DNA of 62,000 nucleotides, from the NCBI GenBank assembly GCA_009760855.2, contig WPIO01000069.1, positions 1,477,501-1,539,500 on the forward strand, in the 5' to 3' direction. The notes under the pieces are model-generated. The model was given only the letters and a program-made list of their open reading frames with translations, was not told the origin of the DNA and searched no databases. Position numbers and translations under genes: made by a program. Below are positions 23,091-35,859 of the stretch, one piece after another; positions within the stretch are counted from its first letter, which is position 1, and each line of letters starts with the position of its first letter. This DNA comes from Cristatella mucedo. Its lineage: Eukaryota; Bryozoa; Phylactolaemata; Cristatellidae.

Positions 23091-23369
23091 AATATGCATG
23101 CGTTTTTGTGTATACATGTTATTACGTTTCAATGGATAGCAACAGTTTCAGTTTGCAAGCAACATAACAGGATTTTTGTGAAATGTATGTTCACATCAAA
23201 GACAAGTTGAACGGATGAATCCGTGAAAAAACAATGCGGATGTTTGTTCTCTGTTACTCACAGTCTCCTTAATGCGAAAATCTTAGCACTCCATGAGGTT
23301 GATGAACAGATAGAGGGCCTGGTTCTTTCGCTCACCCTAATAGTCAAAGTTGGTTTGGCGCCATCTTAC

Positions 23370-23740
23370 CAGTCTTGCAAGTTCTTCTTTTAGTTCGGCT
23401 CCTAGTCCTACACTGTACTCGTGCAAACACTTTCAATATCATTTACCCACAGATTTGTACAGGTTAAGTCAATAACTGAATAACTAAATTAATAAATGGC
23501 AGCTGTGGGCATATTATTTTGATTAATAGGTCCGGGACCGTTGAACTGATTTTCTCAATAGTTACGTAGCAAAAAAACAGTCTTTCTCCCAACAATGGCA
23601 CACCCTTGTCAAATTGCATAGGTACCACTTCCAGCCTACCCATTCCCTTAGGTGCCCCTAAATCAGCTACGGCTTCATCATTCACATTGTGCATGATGAA
23701 GTCAGTGGGCTTCTGAATGTTGAATACGCTTTAGCTTTGA
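23370..23740 (-). pseudogene. Decayed D1-like Ig exon
   Basis: A minus-strand frame open from about 23740 to 23464 contains RLEVVPMQFDKG, then GERLFFCYVTIEKI. These line up with GLEVMRISK and SRIYFCYLVILDEV of D1 with a four-residue insertion, and the residues before LEV align without gaps (EAVADLGAPKGMGRLEV against EMPFRFGQITLPAGLEV). After a stop near 23464 and a change of frame, FARVQCRTRSRTKRR resembles FLRVRLTCSRTKEI of D1 and runs into a donor-like G|GTAAGA at 23370. The Ig signature part is not found. Most likely a dead or partial paralogous exon; two small real exons cannot be excluded. Confidence 0.5.
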
Positions 23741-24369
23741 GTTGTCTATTGAAATACCTACAGTGCAGCACCCACTTTGCGTTCGGAGATGTGTAAAGTT
23801 ACAGGTCTGCATGCGTTTACACGTTTCATTTCTGAAACTGGGTTTACGTTGGAGTCGGCAAATATTTAAAAACTTCAGGAGGTTCGCCTCTAATAGAGCG
23901 TTTCAATTTGTTTACATTTTTACTTTAGAAAAAAATTGATACGATTTTTTTAATTCTTAAATTAGAATAAAAACAATGAAACGTGAGAAATTGTAAGCGC
24001 TTGGAGGGAGGCAGCATATTTATCTTACTGAGTGTAAAAGTACAATGGTTTTAACTTAATTGCTTTTTCACTAAAGATGAATTACATTCCAACGTGTGGT
24101 GATTTCACTCACCAGCCTAACTGCCAGACGCTTTGCAGTAGCAGCTGGCTAGCCATAACGACCTGGCCTTTTTTGAGTATGTCGAGCCTGGCCTCCGCTT
24201 AAGTAAACTAGGTAAATGTCGAATAGCGGCAAAATATTAAGAGGAGGTTTAAAAATAAAACGTCTGTTTAGCATGGTATGCCATCATATTTGCAGTCGTA
24301 ACTAGCTGAGCAAATTATCCCAGCCATACCCGTAGTATGTAGTTATTCTTCGAAGAAAAGATGTTGTGT
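23741..24369. other. Unassigned DNA
   Basis: Upstream neighbourhood of the D1-like remnant. No leader exon is recognised. Confidence 0.3.
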
Positions 24370-25440
24370 CCAAGTCTTTCAAATTAGCCTTTCTTAAACC
24401 AATAGAATAACATCCTAAATTAGATTAGGTGGTCAATTCAAACTCTCACCCACTATCCCTACATCACTTATTGGCAAAAATATGTTAAAACATGGTCCCT
24501 AAGCGTCTGATAGCACAATAAAAATTAAATCTCAGACAGTTTTCAGCAAGGTATCAAGAGGCAGCACTCCATTAAAACTGCTCTTCTCCATGTAACCAAT
24601 GACAACCTATTCAGTTACGATAAAAGGGATGTCACTGACCCAGCTTGGACATATCTATCCACTTCCGTCGACGCAATTAACCAGAACTTTCTACTTGAAC
24701 TACGAATTACGGACCCTAATTGGTAGGGCAGACGAGGCATTTTCCTGGTCAAAATAATACTTTTTGCTCGCATTCTCATGATTTCGTATGGTCACCTGTA
24801 TTATCTAAATGAACGGTTACCTGTAAAGTCGCACAATGATCAGTCCTCGGTCCATTGCAGTTGTATTGAAAATGAAAAAACAGCTGATTTACCAGCCTCT
24901 TTTTGTGGCAACAGATGAGCCTTGACGGCAATCAACACCTCAATTTCATTCAAGGTCGTGAAGAGCAACTGCCTCACGTAGTGTGCAACCTCTCGTAAAA
25001 GAGATTCAAGCACCTGATATATTGTATGAATTTTATGCTGACGATACTCAGCTGTATTTTTAATTTAAACCGGAAGAACCTGCTGCCCTGACTGATAACA
25101 TATGTGCTTACATTGCTGATATCAATCTTGGATTCCAGCAATATTCCTGAAAGAGAGTAGGATGAGCCTGAATGGCTTCTCATCATAGCACACCCTATGC
25201 GTGTTTTTGGTTCAGAAGGCTTTGCTCTTATATTAGAAAAATGTACTGTGCTTGGATTAAGCTGCATAAATTAAAAGCTGCCTAAATTTCAAAAACAACA
25301 GCCAGCTTTCACCTCAAATCCTATATCTAAGAATAGAAACTGCCTTCAACTATAGCCTGCCCGAATTTTAATAGCTCTATTTTTCTGTAACGATTAGATT
25401 GATTTTATAAAAATATTACCGTTTCCAACATTATAATACA
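24370..25440 (+). mobile_element. LINE-A copy, left part (interrupted)
   Basis: The decayed reverse transcriptase can be followed from AGAGGCAGCACTCCATTAAA (24560) through TATGCTGACGATACTCAG (25033, the YADD region) to TAATAGCTCTATTTTTCTGT near 25370. The same order appears at 16980-17760 in the long copy. It stops near 25440 and resumes at 26360, with a LINE-B fragment in between. Confidence 0.75.
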
Positions 25441-25554
25441 TTTGATAAGTCTCCTCAAAAACCCAATATATATCTAGGCATTTTAAAATTGCTACAAATG
25501 GACTACGATCGAATAGTTTTCAAGAGAATGCTCAATCAGCAACATAAATAACGT

Positions 25555-26250
25555 GGTTTGGTTCGAAATGCACAGGATCGGTACCTAAGGACGTTTTGTG
25601 GCTGCATGTACTGTCTAAGCCTGCTAGAGCACATACAGAATGAATCACAGGGACCCACTGAACAAAGGAATAAGCATAATATAAGCAGGTATATTTTCAG
25701 TTTCTTTTTAAATGTGGTCATGACAGGAGACGTCGTGATGCAAGATGGATGTGAGGTTCAGTCTTTTGGCAAATACAAACTACAGCCACTGTCTGCTATG
25801 GATTTGTGAAATGTAAGACGTACGGTTAAATAGTCAGATTACGAAAAGCAGGAGGTGTGATGCTTAGGCTGCTGGGAAGTAGATCTGGTATTTAGTCTTG
25901 AGCTAAAGCATACAGGGACCTGAAAGTGAGTGACAAAACCTTGAAGTCGATGTTTCACTTGATTAGGAGCCAGAGCATGTGTGTGCATAGTGGTGTGCTG
26001 TGGCAATTGGGATGCACACGACAGGTAAGCCCAGTTGCAGAGTTTTGCCCCAACTGTAAACCCCTTATTACCAAGACCGGTAGACCAGCAAGTACTAATG
26101 TATGTCATCGAAGTCAAGACGGGATGTCACGAATTCTGCGAGTAATTTGACCACGTTATCCATGGTTAATCTTGCCACGATTTTCAGCAACGTGATGTAC
26201 CTAAAAGTAGGCAGGTGTGACTGTGGAGCTGATGTGGCCTTTTAATTAAT
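25555..26250 (-). mobile_element. LINE-B fragment inserted within a LINE-A copy
   Basis: Read on the minus strand it matches the 3' third of LINE-B: the region of GACATCCCGTC (as CAAGACGGGATGTCAC near 26115), the Cys/Arg domain, MTTFKKKLKIYL near 25721, and GTGGGTCCCTGTGATTC. The orientation is opposite to the surrounding LINE-A, which is split by it, so LINE-B jumped later than that LINE-A copy. Confidence 0.75.
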
Positions 26251-26359
26251 AGACACTTCGGAACATGATACATTGATTTTGTGAATATTCAACATGAGAT
26301 ATTTCGTTGTAGCAAATTTTACTTTATCTTTAATTTTAAGTTTAAGTATTTTAAGCCTC

Positions 26360-26965
26360 CGGAAAGCCCACTATTTCATTGCAGCTAGCAATAAATACGG
26401 CTGCCAGGCTACTTTGCAAACGCTAGAGGTCTAAATTTGTACCTCTCTTTCTTCTAAAACTGGGACGGCTGTCGGTTGATCGATAGATACATTGCGGATT
26501 TGTTACACTAACCCGCAAGGCTGGATTTGGCTTACCTCTCAGGTATTGAGCTAAACAGCTGCACTTGTTTAATCCTCATTTCGCCCCCAGGTACTGCATG
26601 AACTGTAAATTAATCCTTCTTTTACTCAGCTTAGAGACCATTGACGACTGAAACTGTTACTGTTCAGGTCCTAGACCTCCAAAATCACTTCCGAAATTAT
26701 TTTGCAATCACAACTACTCTTCTGCTGCCTACAATGGTGCATCTTTTCCAGCCGTCCTGAGCTCCTACTCCTATGTTAACCTCTACCTAAACTGCTCTCC
26801 TGACTCAGCTATGCTTCTTACGTTCTTTTTTGGGTGTGATATGACGTTTCTTAGCTACGCAATGTATTGCGGAAACCCCTCAGGCTGTGAGTGCACTAAA
26901 CAAAACACTTTTGCACATCTCCCAAACAGTCTATTTGGCTTCATAGAGTTACAGAAACAGTTACG
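26360..26965 (+). mobile_element. LINE-A copy, right part
   Basis: It resumes where the 24370-25440 part breaks: AATACGGCTGCCAGGCTACT (26394), GGACGGCTGTCGGTTGATCG, CAGGTCCTAGACC (26664) and the 3' region TTCATAGAGTTACAG (26940). It is decayed in all frames. Confidence 0.75.
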
Positions 26966-27077
26966 TTGCCCTAGGAAGCTGCACTAGTTCAATGCATTTT
27001 TTCCTGGTCCCTGGATATACTGCATCACTGTTGTCAAGCCTACTTTTAAGAAGCTTACTATTACCGTATAGTCGCAT

Positions 27078-27238
27078 GCCGAGCTGGTTTGGTCTAGCGG
27101 TTAAGGTGCTCGCCCTGACCAACGTCTGACTGAGGTCATGGGCTCGAACCCTGAGGCATATGTGTCTGCACCTGAATTGAGATTATGTTCACTTGGGGCG
27201 CTATATAGATAAATTATGATTATGATGATGATACCAGA
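27078..27238 (+). mobile_element. SINE-B copy, clearest tRNA-like head
   Basis: The head has A-box TGGTCTAGCGGTTAAGG (27091) and B-box GGGCTCGAACCC (27140), typical of a tRNA-derived promoter. The tail GAGATTATGTTCACTTGGGG, CGCTATATAGATAAATTATG and an ATG-rich end match the LINE-B 3' end (GAGATTAAGTTCTCTGAGGG, CGCTTTATCGAGTGAATTAT). That argues for mobilisation by LINE-B. It is not annotated as a tRNA gene because the sequence continues into the SINE body. Confidence 0.85.
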
Positions 27239-27544
27239 GCAAGGAGCTTCTTGAGATGCTCCGCGATGCAGCGTGCATAGGCCAAGTACTTTGATTTGTT
27301 CTTATCGTTCGGTGCTGCTTATTAAGCAGGTATAATCATGGGATTGCTTGTACGACTATTAAGCTGCCTAGTAGAGCTAGCAAAATAAAACTTACGTAGG
27401 CATGCCAAGGGCCGGTAACAAATTCTCTAAAAAGCACAATCCGAGCTTTAGAAAAGACAGTCCACATCCATCATGTTAAAAAGTCCATTCAGCAGAATGT
27501 GAGGATGGCAGTCTTGAAGTACCGGCCTTCGCGCTATTTTTCTA
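27239..27544. other. Unassigned DNA
   Basis: No feature is recognised. Confidence 0.3.
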
Positions 27545-27935
27545 AATCAACATCATAATTGTGTAGTAAGGCCACTCCTCAAAAATGCAGCACTATACAA
27601 AGCTAAATTAAGCAACTTCCACAAACTTTGCTCTCCACTGGTCGTATCGAAGAACTGGAACGAGTCGTTACAGACCCACTGTACGCCTATGCAGGCTGTA
27701 TTGAAACTTCAAGTCTATCTAGTAGGTTCCAGTTTGGCTTCATGAAAAAATAACTACATAGAATCAGCATTGCTGCTGGTGTATGACCAGCGTATTAAGA
27801 AAGCAGACTCATCGAAAGCCGCTGATGCTGTGAGTGAGCTATACAAAACTCTCCTGCTTAACACCAACACGGCCTTTATGACTTTGTGGAGTTACAGACA
27901 GATATACATTACATTTCATAATATTACATTACTTT
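27545..27935 (+). mobile_element. Internally deleted LINE remnant with LINE-A 3' end
   Basis: The left part reads like decayed reverse transcriptase fingers (VVRPLLKNAAL near 27559, then SSRFQFGFMKK near 27725). From about 27820 it becomes the LINE-A 3' end: AAAACTCTCCTGCTTAACAC, TTTATGACTTTGTGGAGTTA and an ACATT-rich tail. The palm and C-terminal domains are missing, so this is either an internally deleted copy or two abutting fragments. Confidence 0.55.
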
Positions 27936-28844
27936 GATTTTCTCTGGTTGGTTTTCCTATGAGTGCTTCACATGTTACCAGTCCATTGCCTTCTCTTCCA
28001 GGAGGTTGGAGACAGAGTCCCTGGATTTAATTAGTTACGAAAATATATTATTTTTTTAAAGCAGATTATTGGGCTACTCAAATTTTTATTTATTTTGACG
28101 AGAGACCAGGCTCACGCTTTTGAGGATAGGGGCCTTTGACTGCAGTCCTTGGCAAATATAGAAAAGACAAAACATCGACTGTGCTGCAATGTTTAAGTGA
28201 AATACTTGTTAACGAAATGTCTTCGCTTAACTAGAAGACATGAGTAATGCGGTATAAACAAATATTACAGCTTCTAACGTAAGGAATCGATCCAGTAGCT
28301 TGAGTAGAAGTCAGTAGCAGACTAAGTTATGGAAAATGAGATTGCATGCTACGATGACTAGTTCACGATTATTGTAGGCTATTTTTCTAGTAGAGCCCCA
28401 ATTAAAAACTAGATTCTGCAGATGCTCCATCCTTATTTCCTTGCGTCGCTATGCTCCATAGAGAGCGAAATCAAGTTGCAAATGCTTTTCTCCCAGATTG
28501 GCGTAATACAAGTGTGAATTTTATTAGGACGATAAGTTCTTTACGGGTTTCAGACATTGGTATATAAAATACAGTTCTTGCAATTAATAGTACAGGGTAA
28601 TGCTTTTAACATAGCTGGTGATTGTTTTAAAAAAGAGATTGAATTTATATCAGCTCCCTGCTAAATGTCAGTGCTCAATTTTCAGCTAGCCAACTTCTTA
28701 CGTGTGCAGCCACCCAAACCTTTTGCAAGGTTACGGCAGCAAGTGAAATACATGTCTCTAACGAAACGCCTGATTTAAAGATTGTCGTGAGTATTGGAAA
28801 AGTATTATTTCCCTAAAAAAATACTTTCAGATTGAACAGCCACT
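27936..28844. other. Unassigned DNA
   Basis: No exon, RNA or repeat is recognised. Confidence 0.3.
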
Positions 28845-28972
28845 TTTTTATAGCTACAAAAGAGCATTTACGACTACCGACACCACTCGCAGCAGCATTA
28901 CTCAATCGCCCTCTGCTTGATTCGAACCCACGACCTCTGGACCAATGTGGCAAAAGCAACCACCATACGAAG
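28845..28972 (-). mobile_element. SINE-A copy, degenerate
   Basis: The plus-strand reading TTGATTCGAACCCACGACCT followed by CAAAAGCAACCACCATAC is the reversed B-box and head of SINE-A. The body (AGAGCATTTACGACTACCG) is recognisable but diverged. It is the oldest-looking SINE-A copy here. Confidence 0.65.
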
Positions 28973-31900
28973 ATAACAACGGACTACTTTAAAAAAACCT
29001 ACAGTGATTTATTAATGGGAAAACCTGCTCCGAAAATTCCGCACAGCCTACAGAAAAGACAACTTCTATAATGCACTGGCCGGCTCCTGTATTACAATAA
29101 AAGGCAAATAAACATTTGTGAACTGCCTATTCTAAGCCTCATGCTATCCACATATGATTGCAGTTGTCAGATACAAAGTAGCACCGTTAAAACGTCAGTA
29201 AAAATGATTGTGTGAGAAGTTGAAATCATTACTGGGGGCAGATTACCGATTAGAAATGAATGAGTTTGAAGTATTGCTTTGATAGGTTTAACATATCTTT
29301 TTATTAGTAGAACGAGAACTGACCGACTAAAATAAAGTCTCTTTTATCCTAATCCCTTACTCACCAATCGTTAACCATCTATGTAAGAGTACTCTTCTGA
29401 GATTTGAAATTCTTTGAAAGCCAACACAACTAAGAATGTTTCAAAGTCTATCCGTTTGGCCCGATCCATTAAGAAATTACGCTCCTACAGATATGTAAAT
29501 GCTTAATACTTACTGATGAGTTCCAATGTTGCACCACATAACCAACCAAGTAGTCAGCAGCTTTAATGTCATCAACTGTCTGTAATCTACTTGTCAGGTA
29601 GAATTTTGCGTGCCCATTTTGTTGGAATCTCATTATTCAAACGGTTCCACGATGCGGTCGCTCTAGCTAGGGTCCCTGAATTTCCCTTGCCAATGTACGG
29701 TATGCCTATATACCAGCCTCAGCAGGCTTGGCCATAAGCTCTGCTTGTTTGGTTTAGCCAGCATTATTGAGGTAACATGCTCAATCTCGCCAACCTCAGA
29801 AAGTTGTCACTTAAAGTAAGTAATCATCACGCCTATCACGCTTTCGCAGCCGGTCCTTATGCATGTAGCCGGAATTTTCTAGCAAATAAACACAACATAA
29901 TTCATGATATAACAGCTGAAAATCACCTTGCTAAAAATTATGCCTAGCATGACTATGACCAATGCGACGTCAACAGGCTTCAAATTCGTCACGGCAATTG
30001 ATAAATCTAAACTATATGGAGAATGAACTTTCTTTACGTTGCTAAATCACATATCATTTATCATATATATATATATATATATATATCATATATATATCAT
30101 ATATATATATATATACACATCTTATATATCATATATCATTTTCCAACTATTAGCAATGCCCACGAAGCCATCATTAGTAGCTAGATTTTGAGTAACCTGA
30201 CAGCAAACTACCTAGGGTAGCAGTCGTCTGCGAGTGTGTCCTGCTTTATCTCAGACGTTCTGATCTTATTACTGCTCTGTGTGCATGCCATCGACATGTC
30301 ATCGTTAAGGGGGATGTTACTATTCCCATTCATTTGTTTTTACACTAATCTTTTGCCGTGTCCTTCACATATTGATTGATATTTTTGTGGATCATTTGAG
30401 TTAACCAGCTCAAATTATGGGTCACACTATTTAAAAAATGTCTTAATACAGAGATATGCGATTGTCTCATTGTGTGACCAAATTCTGCGTATTTGACCAC
30501 ATTCAGATAGCATTCAGTCTGCACTATGTGCCTTCCTTGCTATTCAAAGCGATTTGTGAATCACGAAACATTAAGATACCAGATGTCGACTGCGTCAAAG
30601 TGAACTAATCGTCTTTGCCATTTGCTATTCAATCTAGCTTGTGGTCAGTCATCTTTGTTAAAATGCTGCAACTCGACAGTAGGTGAACCACTTGACAAGT
30701 TTGAACTTCTGACTAACCATACTGCTCATCAACACCCATACCACCTGTAGTTTACTGCATACCTAGAAATACTTATGTCTGTAATATTATAACCAGGCTT
30801 GATAAACTTTGTGAGTGATCCAGAATGAATGTCTATCGACTGGCATAGATGGACTCCTTAGATCATATTAATCCACGTCAATAAAGTCAAACTCTAGCTT
30901 CGATCAAAATATGGTGGAGTCATATATGCACCATTCAAAATGCTACTACTAATATACTCCAAAACGTCTTTGAAACTGCACCTAAATAGGCCACTAACCG
31001 AGGAATCATTTCTTGTAGATCGATCTGATCGCTTCCCAAGCAATGTTTCCTTATCTACATAGACAAGCAGATAGTCCCCCTCTCAGGTAACAGGCATTAT
31101 TTCTTTTGGACTCACGTCCCAAAATGAAAATCAACAAAACTCCCATTCCTCAAAGATGTGCTAAAGGTCAATGCGACTATTCCAGGCTGTTCACAATTGA
31201 CGGAAAGAAATTATTCTCAAAATCAAAAAGACTTTGAGTCCCGTCGGCCGTATTTTCACAGTCCTACTGTTAGGAGAAATGTATCTGAAGCTTCAGCTAA
31301 TGAATAAAACAACTACTTCATTTGATTCAGGGGATGTGCTGTCCATTTTCTGCTCCTACACTTCAGCTAGGTCGCTAATTAAGTAAATCGACACAAGATA
31401 AACAGAAAGTATGAAGCTTCAGCCCAGTCTCCTGCCAACTGTTCCTGCCCATGCAATTGGAAGAAGCTGTTGTTAGATCAGCTGAACTCGTATGCCTTCT
31501 TTTCAAGACCTGTTCAGTTTCGTTTTTAACTAGTCACTATCCAGATTCATCATTGTTTAGTGGTCATGTCGTATTTCTAAGCGTAATCACTCTCCCAGAT
31601 ATAAATTAGTGACGATATATATTAAGGAATGTGCACCACGTAGGATACAGCAGAACTATGGCAACTTAACCGGCAATAGTTATTAAATTGTTTGACGTTT
31701 GAGTTTTACAGAGAGCACCACACCATAACCTGGGGTTTTGGAAAACCCGAGACTGGTAGTTATTTTTACAAAACTACCTTTAATTAGACTTGCTGCAAGT
31801 CATGCTATGCTCTATGCGAAAAGATTATTTTTATATCGGCTTACTTGTAAGGTTTCCACGTTAGAGTATACAAAGAAAAGCTGCAGCTTTTATGAACCTT

Positions 31901-33035
31901 ATTTCAAAGACGGGTCCATCTCTTATATGCGATTGGCAGCCTTGCAAAACAAAAAAGCTCACGTGAAATATTTTTCCGACGGGGCTAATGATTAATGACT
32001 ATAAGTGTGATCAAAAATAGCTGGCTGAACTGAACTTCATGAATTTCATGGCAGAATAATTAGTGAATTTTAACAACTTTCTACATCAATACGATCCCAA
32101 ATTAAGTAAACAAGTATTCCAAAAGTATTGGCAAATATGTTGTTAAGCAACAACCGTTGCAGTCAAAATTAGAATTATATTTTCTTAATATAATTCCCAT
32201 AAGTTTCATAAACAGGCTAGTATCGTGTAGTTGTATCTCTGGAGAATATTGGATACAAAAATTTTTATGAATACCCACCAAACCTGTTTTGTGCATCCAC
32301 AAGTTGTCGACTTGACAGTACAGCAAGAGCAAGCAATTCCAAGAATTTTAGCATCTGTTCAATGCCGTGAGGCAAAGCACAATGCAATGACATTATGCCC
32401 TTACATTTCAACGTCTATCAAATGTGAACGCAGCAGTAAATAAAAAATGGGCATTCTAGTGCACTTAAAAGAAACTTTAACGTTGCCTTTGATGTTCATC
32501 CGACTTTTAAACGATCTCCCAAGCTGACTTATTGAACATAGCAGGTAGAATTCTTCCTTACTTGCTACTTAAATTATTGGCGATTCTTGCAAGAAAAACA
32601 TGGGAAAAAGGAAACAAAATATCTAATGTAAATATGCTCAAATATAGCAGTGTAGCATTTTCATAAGTTAAAATGACCGAACACCGATGAAATTAAAAAC
32701 TTGCAAAAGAAGAATTAATTTGAAACAATGGCGCTCCACGACAAGCATACACCTGTGACGTTTAATATTAATAAGATAAAAATGAGGAAATATCCCATAG
32801 AACATTCAAAACTGAAAATGTGATCTGAGTTGAATAGCACCTCCTCAAAAATGACATGGTGGTCAATAATAGGAAATGTTAAAGAAAGACGGTTCGCAGT
32901 ACTGATAAGTTATGTACAGTATTTAACATTCCTTTAATACCCCTTAATGCATATATGGCTGGTTGAGTTCTCAAGAAATCGAATCAAACCCTTTTTTCAT
33001 GTTTCAAACAGAAGAAAACGTTAATGCACGTACAT
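28973..33035. other. Long unassigned stretch
   Basis: About 4 kb without a supported gene. An 85-codon plus-strand frame at 31738-31995 follows an acceptor-like TTTTACAG (31706-31713) but has no motif and no clear donor. A minus-strand frame at 32102-32332 is equally uninformative. Very old LINE fragments may exist around 30.6-31.4 kb but I cannot demonstrate them. Confidence 0.25.
30061..30150. repeat. (AT)n array with TATC interruptions
   Basis: Simple repeat of TA units broken by ATCATATATATC words. Confidence 0.9.
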
Positions 33036-33041
33036 ATATAC

Positions 33042-33115
<74 letters not shown>

Positions 33116-33180
33116 CACACACATACACACACACACACACATACACACACACACATACACACAGACATATATATATTTAT
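33042..33180. repeat. (AC)n microsatellite
   Basis: About 70 bases of pure CA are followed by interrupted CA and TATATA. His/Thr-rich frames here are artefacts. Confidence 0.97.
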
Positions 33181-33789
33181 ATTATATTTAGACCGAAAAA
33201 GTTTCAATAAAAGTAGCTAAAATTATTGCAAGTAGAAGAAGTTTACCTTTACAAAAATAGAACATTTTTTTACGCATTAATGAGATTAATTGTGATTCAC
33301 TCATCCTATTTTAAAATACCTTGATTATTTGCTTCCGAGTGAAGGTGTTACAAGGCTTATAAAAACTTAGTGTACTCGGGATTAAGGACCCCTAATTTGT
33401 TGAATTTGTTAATAGGAATACCAGCACAGGATCCAAATGAACGATCCCCGCACACATTAGTTTCATGTGCTATTACATAAATGCAGGATTAGGTCAAGTT
33501 TCACGAACCGACTCTGCAAGTGTATATGTATCGTGATTAATTATCTTAACTCAGAGTATTTGTTAGACAAGTAGTCACATTTCCAACGAGTGTTTTCTTA
33601 TAGCTTGATATTAACATGCAATCCGCCCCATGTGGTTCCATGGAACATATATTTCTGAGGCTAATAGCATATACTAATTAAGATACGTGCCGTCCTAGTT
33701 CTGTCTTTTATATCAGGCATGTATCGACAAAGATATTTCCCAAAAAGCTCGTCATTGATTTAACCTGTTTGCGACTGAATTTTACCGGT
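33181..33789. other. Unassigned DNA
   Basis: No feature is recognised before the LINE-A 5' region. Confidence 0.3.
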
Positions 33790-35235
33790 GGCTGCTCCTT
33801 TATGTGCTAGAGAGTGACCTCGGACAACTCTAGGCTTGGTGTGGACCTTTACCTGACTTCTCTGATACCTACTGATACAGTATTTCCCTGCTATCTTTTG
33901 CTGTGACTATTTACGCGAGTTACTCAAAAATGCTATAAAAACAAGACATTCTTCGCATAAGATAACACATCATCCTTAGTCGATACCTTCTAACAAGTCT
34001 TTTTTGGCCGGTCGGTGAGAACCTCCATCCATCCAGCCTTCGCCCTATCAACAGCTGTGCTATCAAACTTGAGACCCGTAATTTGTAAGTGCTAAAAAGT
34101 ACTCGTTGCTGTAGTCGCTCACTTGCCGTGCCTTAGCCTTTTGTGAAACTTTGACCAAATGCCGTGACTTAGGTCCAATTTAAATTCAAAGGGGCTATTG
34201 GCCAACTTGAATGCAAGCCACTTAATCGGTTTCGCACGGTTGTTGGCTTTCTCTTAAAGTATTTCTGCAAAATTTCCACTCGCTACATTTCGTGGGGTTA
34301 CTTATTCACGTTTAGGTTGACCATGAGAAGCTAAGTACATTTCCGCATACCTAACTATGAATGACACAATGTTTGAAAGCTGTATACATGATATAACCCT
34401 GCCCAGTTTCTATATCTTTCAATCTTTGCGTTCTGAAAAGATTGTTTGTAGGCTGCAATGGTTTGTCGTCAATCTTTAGTCTATATTATACGGACTTTTG
34501 CCGATGGGAAGAGTTTCAAAGCAGTTGCATTCAGGTCAACGTCAATGGTAGTACATTAACTAATGAGACATACAAAAATCATGCTCGCCGCCCAAACTTG
34601 CTTATAGAGGAGTTTTCGGAATTCCGTCCTAACTTATTTGCGTGTGACAGGCCGTTACCAGATGCTAGAGACATCCGTATTCACGTTGGAAAACCCTATC
34701 GAAAGCCAAGTCCCTTATATTCTGAATGATCTGGAGAGTTTCGACTTGGTCATACAGCTTAATCATGCCGCCCACGTCAGCCGATGGATCCTAGATCTCG
34801 TGATCACTAAGGATTTGCTAACGAACGACCTGGTGGTATGCCTGATGAACTCCTCGGATAATTGCTGGGTCTCATTTCGTGCTCCGTCTGACGTAGAGGG
34901 CCATGTCAAAATTTTCCAGTCACAACTTCAAAAACATGGATATGGATACACTATTAAAATATGTATGTGATGCAGGTTTTCTTTACCTGCTCCTAGACCA
35001 GACCGACAGTCTCTATAACGTCATTGATGCAGTGAGCATGATCTTAGGAGTGCTCTTCTCAAGCATGCACCCGTACATTCAGTCCATGAGCAGAATCGTG
35101 AGATTCCTTTAAATTTACAAAAAAACTAAAAAGATTTGCTATGTTAAGCACAGATTTGAACATCGCTTTAAGAAATCAAGGTCAGATGCAGATCTAGGCA
35201 ATTTCAAAGACCTCATTCGAGTGTAGGCATATCCC
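33790..35235 (+). mobile_element. LINE-A fragment, 5' half, decayed
   Basis: It shares the 5' region of the long copy: TTGGTGTGGACCTTTACCTG at 33836 against TGGTGTGGACCTTTACTTG at 15129, and GCTGTGACTATTTA in both. It then carries the endonuclease part (LLIEEFSEFRPNLFACDRPL, LDLVITKDLL) in two frames, and ends near 35220 with AGATCTAGGCAATTTCAAAGA, equivalent to 16332. No reverse transcriptase follows, so it is truncated at the 3' side, which is unusual for target-primed insertion and implies later deletion. Confidence 0.78.
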
Positions 35236-35859
35236 CTTGCTTGTGATTTGCTTGATCTCATTCTGCTATTTTAAATTTCAAAACTTGGTTGCAAAACCTT
35301 TTTTCAAGCCTGCAGCATTGTATGCCCTGATTTATTTGTTTTCTCTACTGGCTGATGTGGGTGACCCTATTTACATCAAAAGTCAAACACAGGACCGCAA
35401 CTTCTCTCACACCTGTATGCTAAGTTCACCTCTAACAACAAGCCTTTGTGTATATAACCACAGACAAATCCAATCCTGTTAATAGTGTGTCAATGCCTCC
35501 ACATTTTAAGTGTGAACCCACCTCTGCATCTAAAGTCATCCGTGAATCACAAAAGCTCAAGATCATTGACGTCGATGGTGTCTTTGCCAGATTAGTTTTT
35601 TCGCCAAAGCCATTCCATCTCCTTTGAACAAGTTATAATTAGCAGAATGTCTGAAAAGGCCACTTGCTGATGAGCTTGACGATATCAAATGCATATGTGC
35701 TCTGTGCTGCGTTTCTCTGACGGCAGTCGGTTTAACACAAAACTAAACTAGTTAGGTCAAATGAGCTCTAGGTTCAAAACCAGTGTAGATCGTAATAAGG
35801 AATCTTAGTAATGGATAAGTGAGTGTAGTGATGCGATAAAGATCCATGTAGTTCTCTAG
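35236..35859. other. Unassigned DNA, possibly LINE linker
   Basis: Fragments reading like the linker between endonuclease and reverse transcriptase of another LINE (for example LAECLKRPLADELDDI near 35640-35690) are suggestive but too short to assign. Confidence 0.2.

Noticed and set aside
27085-27160. Stand-alone tRNA gene
   Set aside because: A- and B-boxes are good, but the sequence continues without a tRNA 3' end into a body shared with other SINE-B copies, and the acceptor stem does not close.
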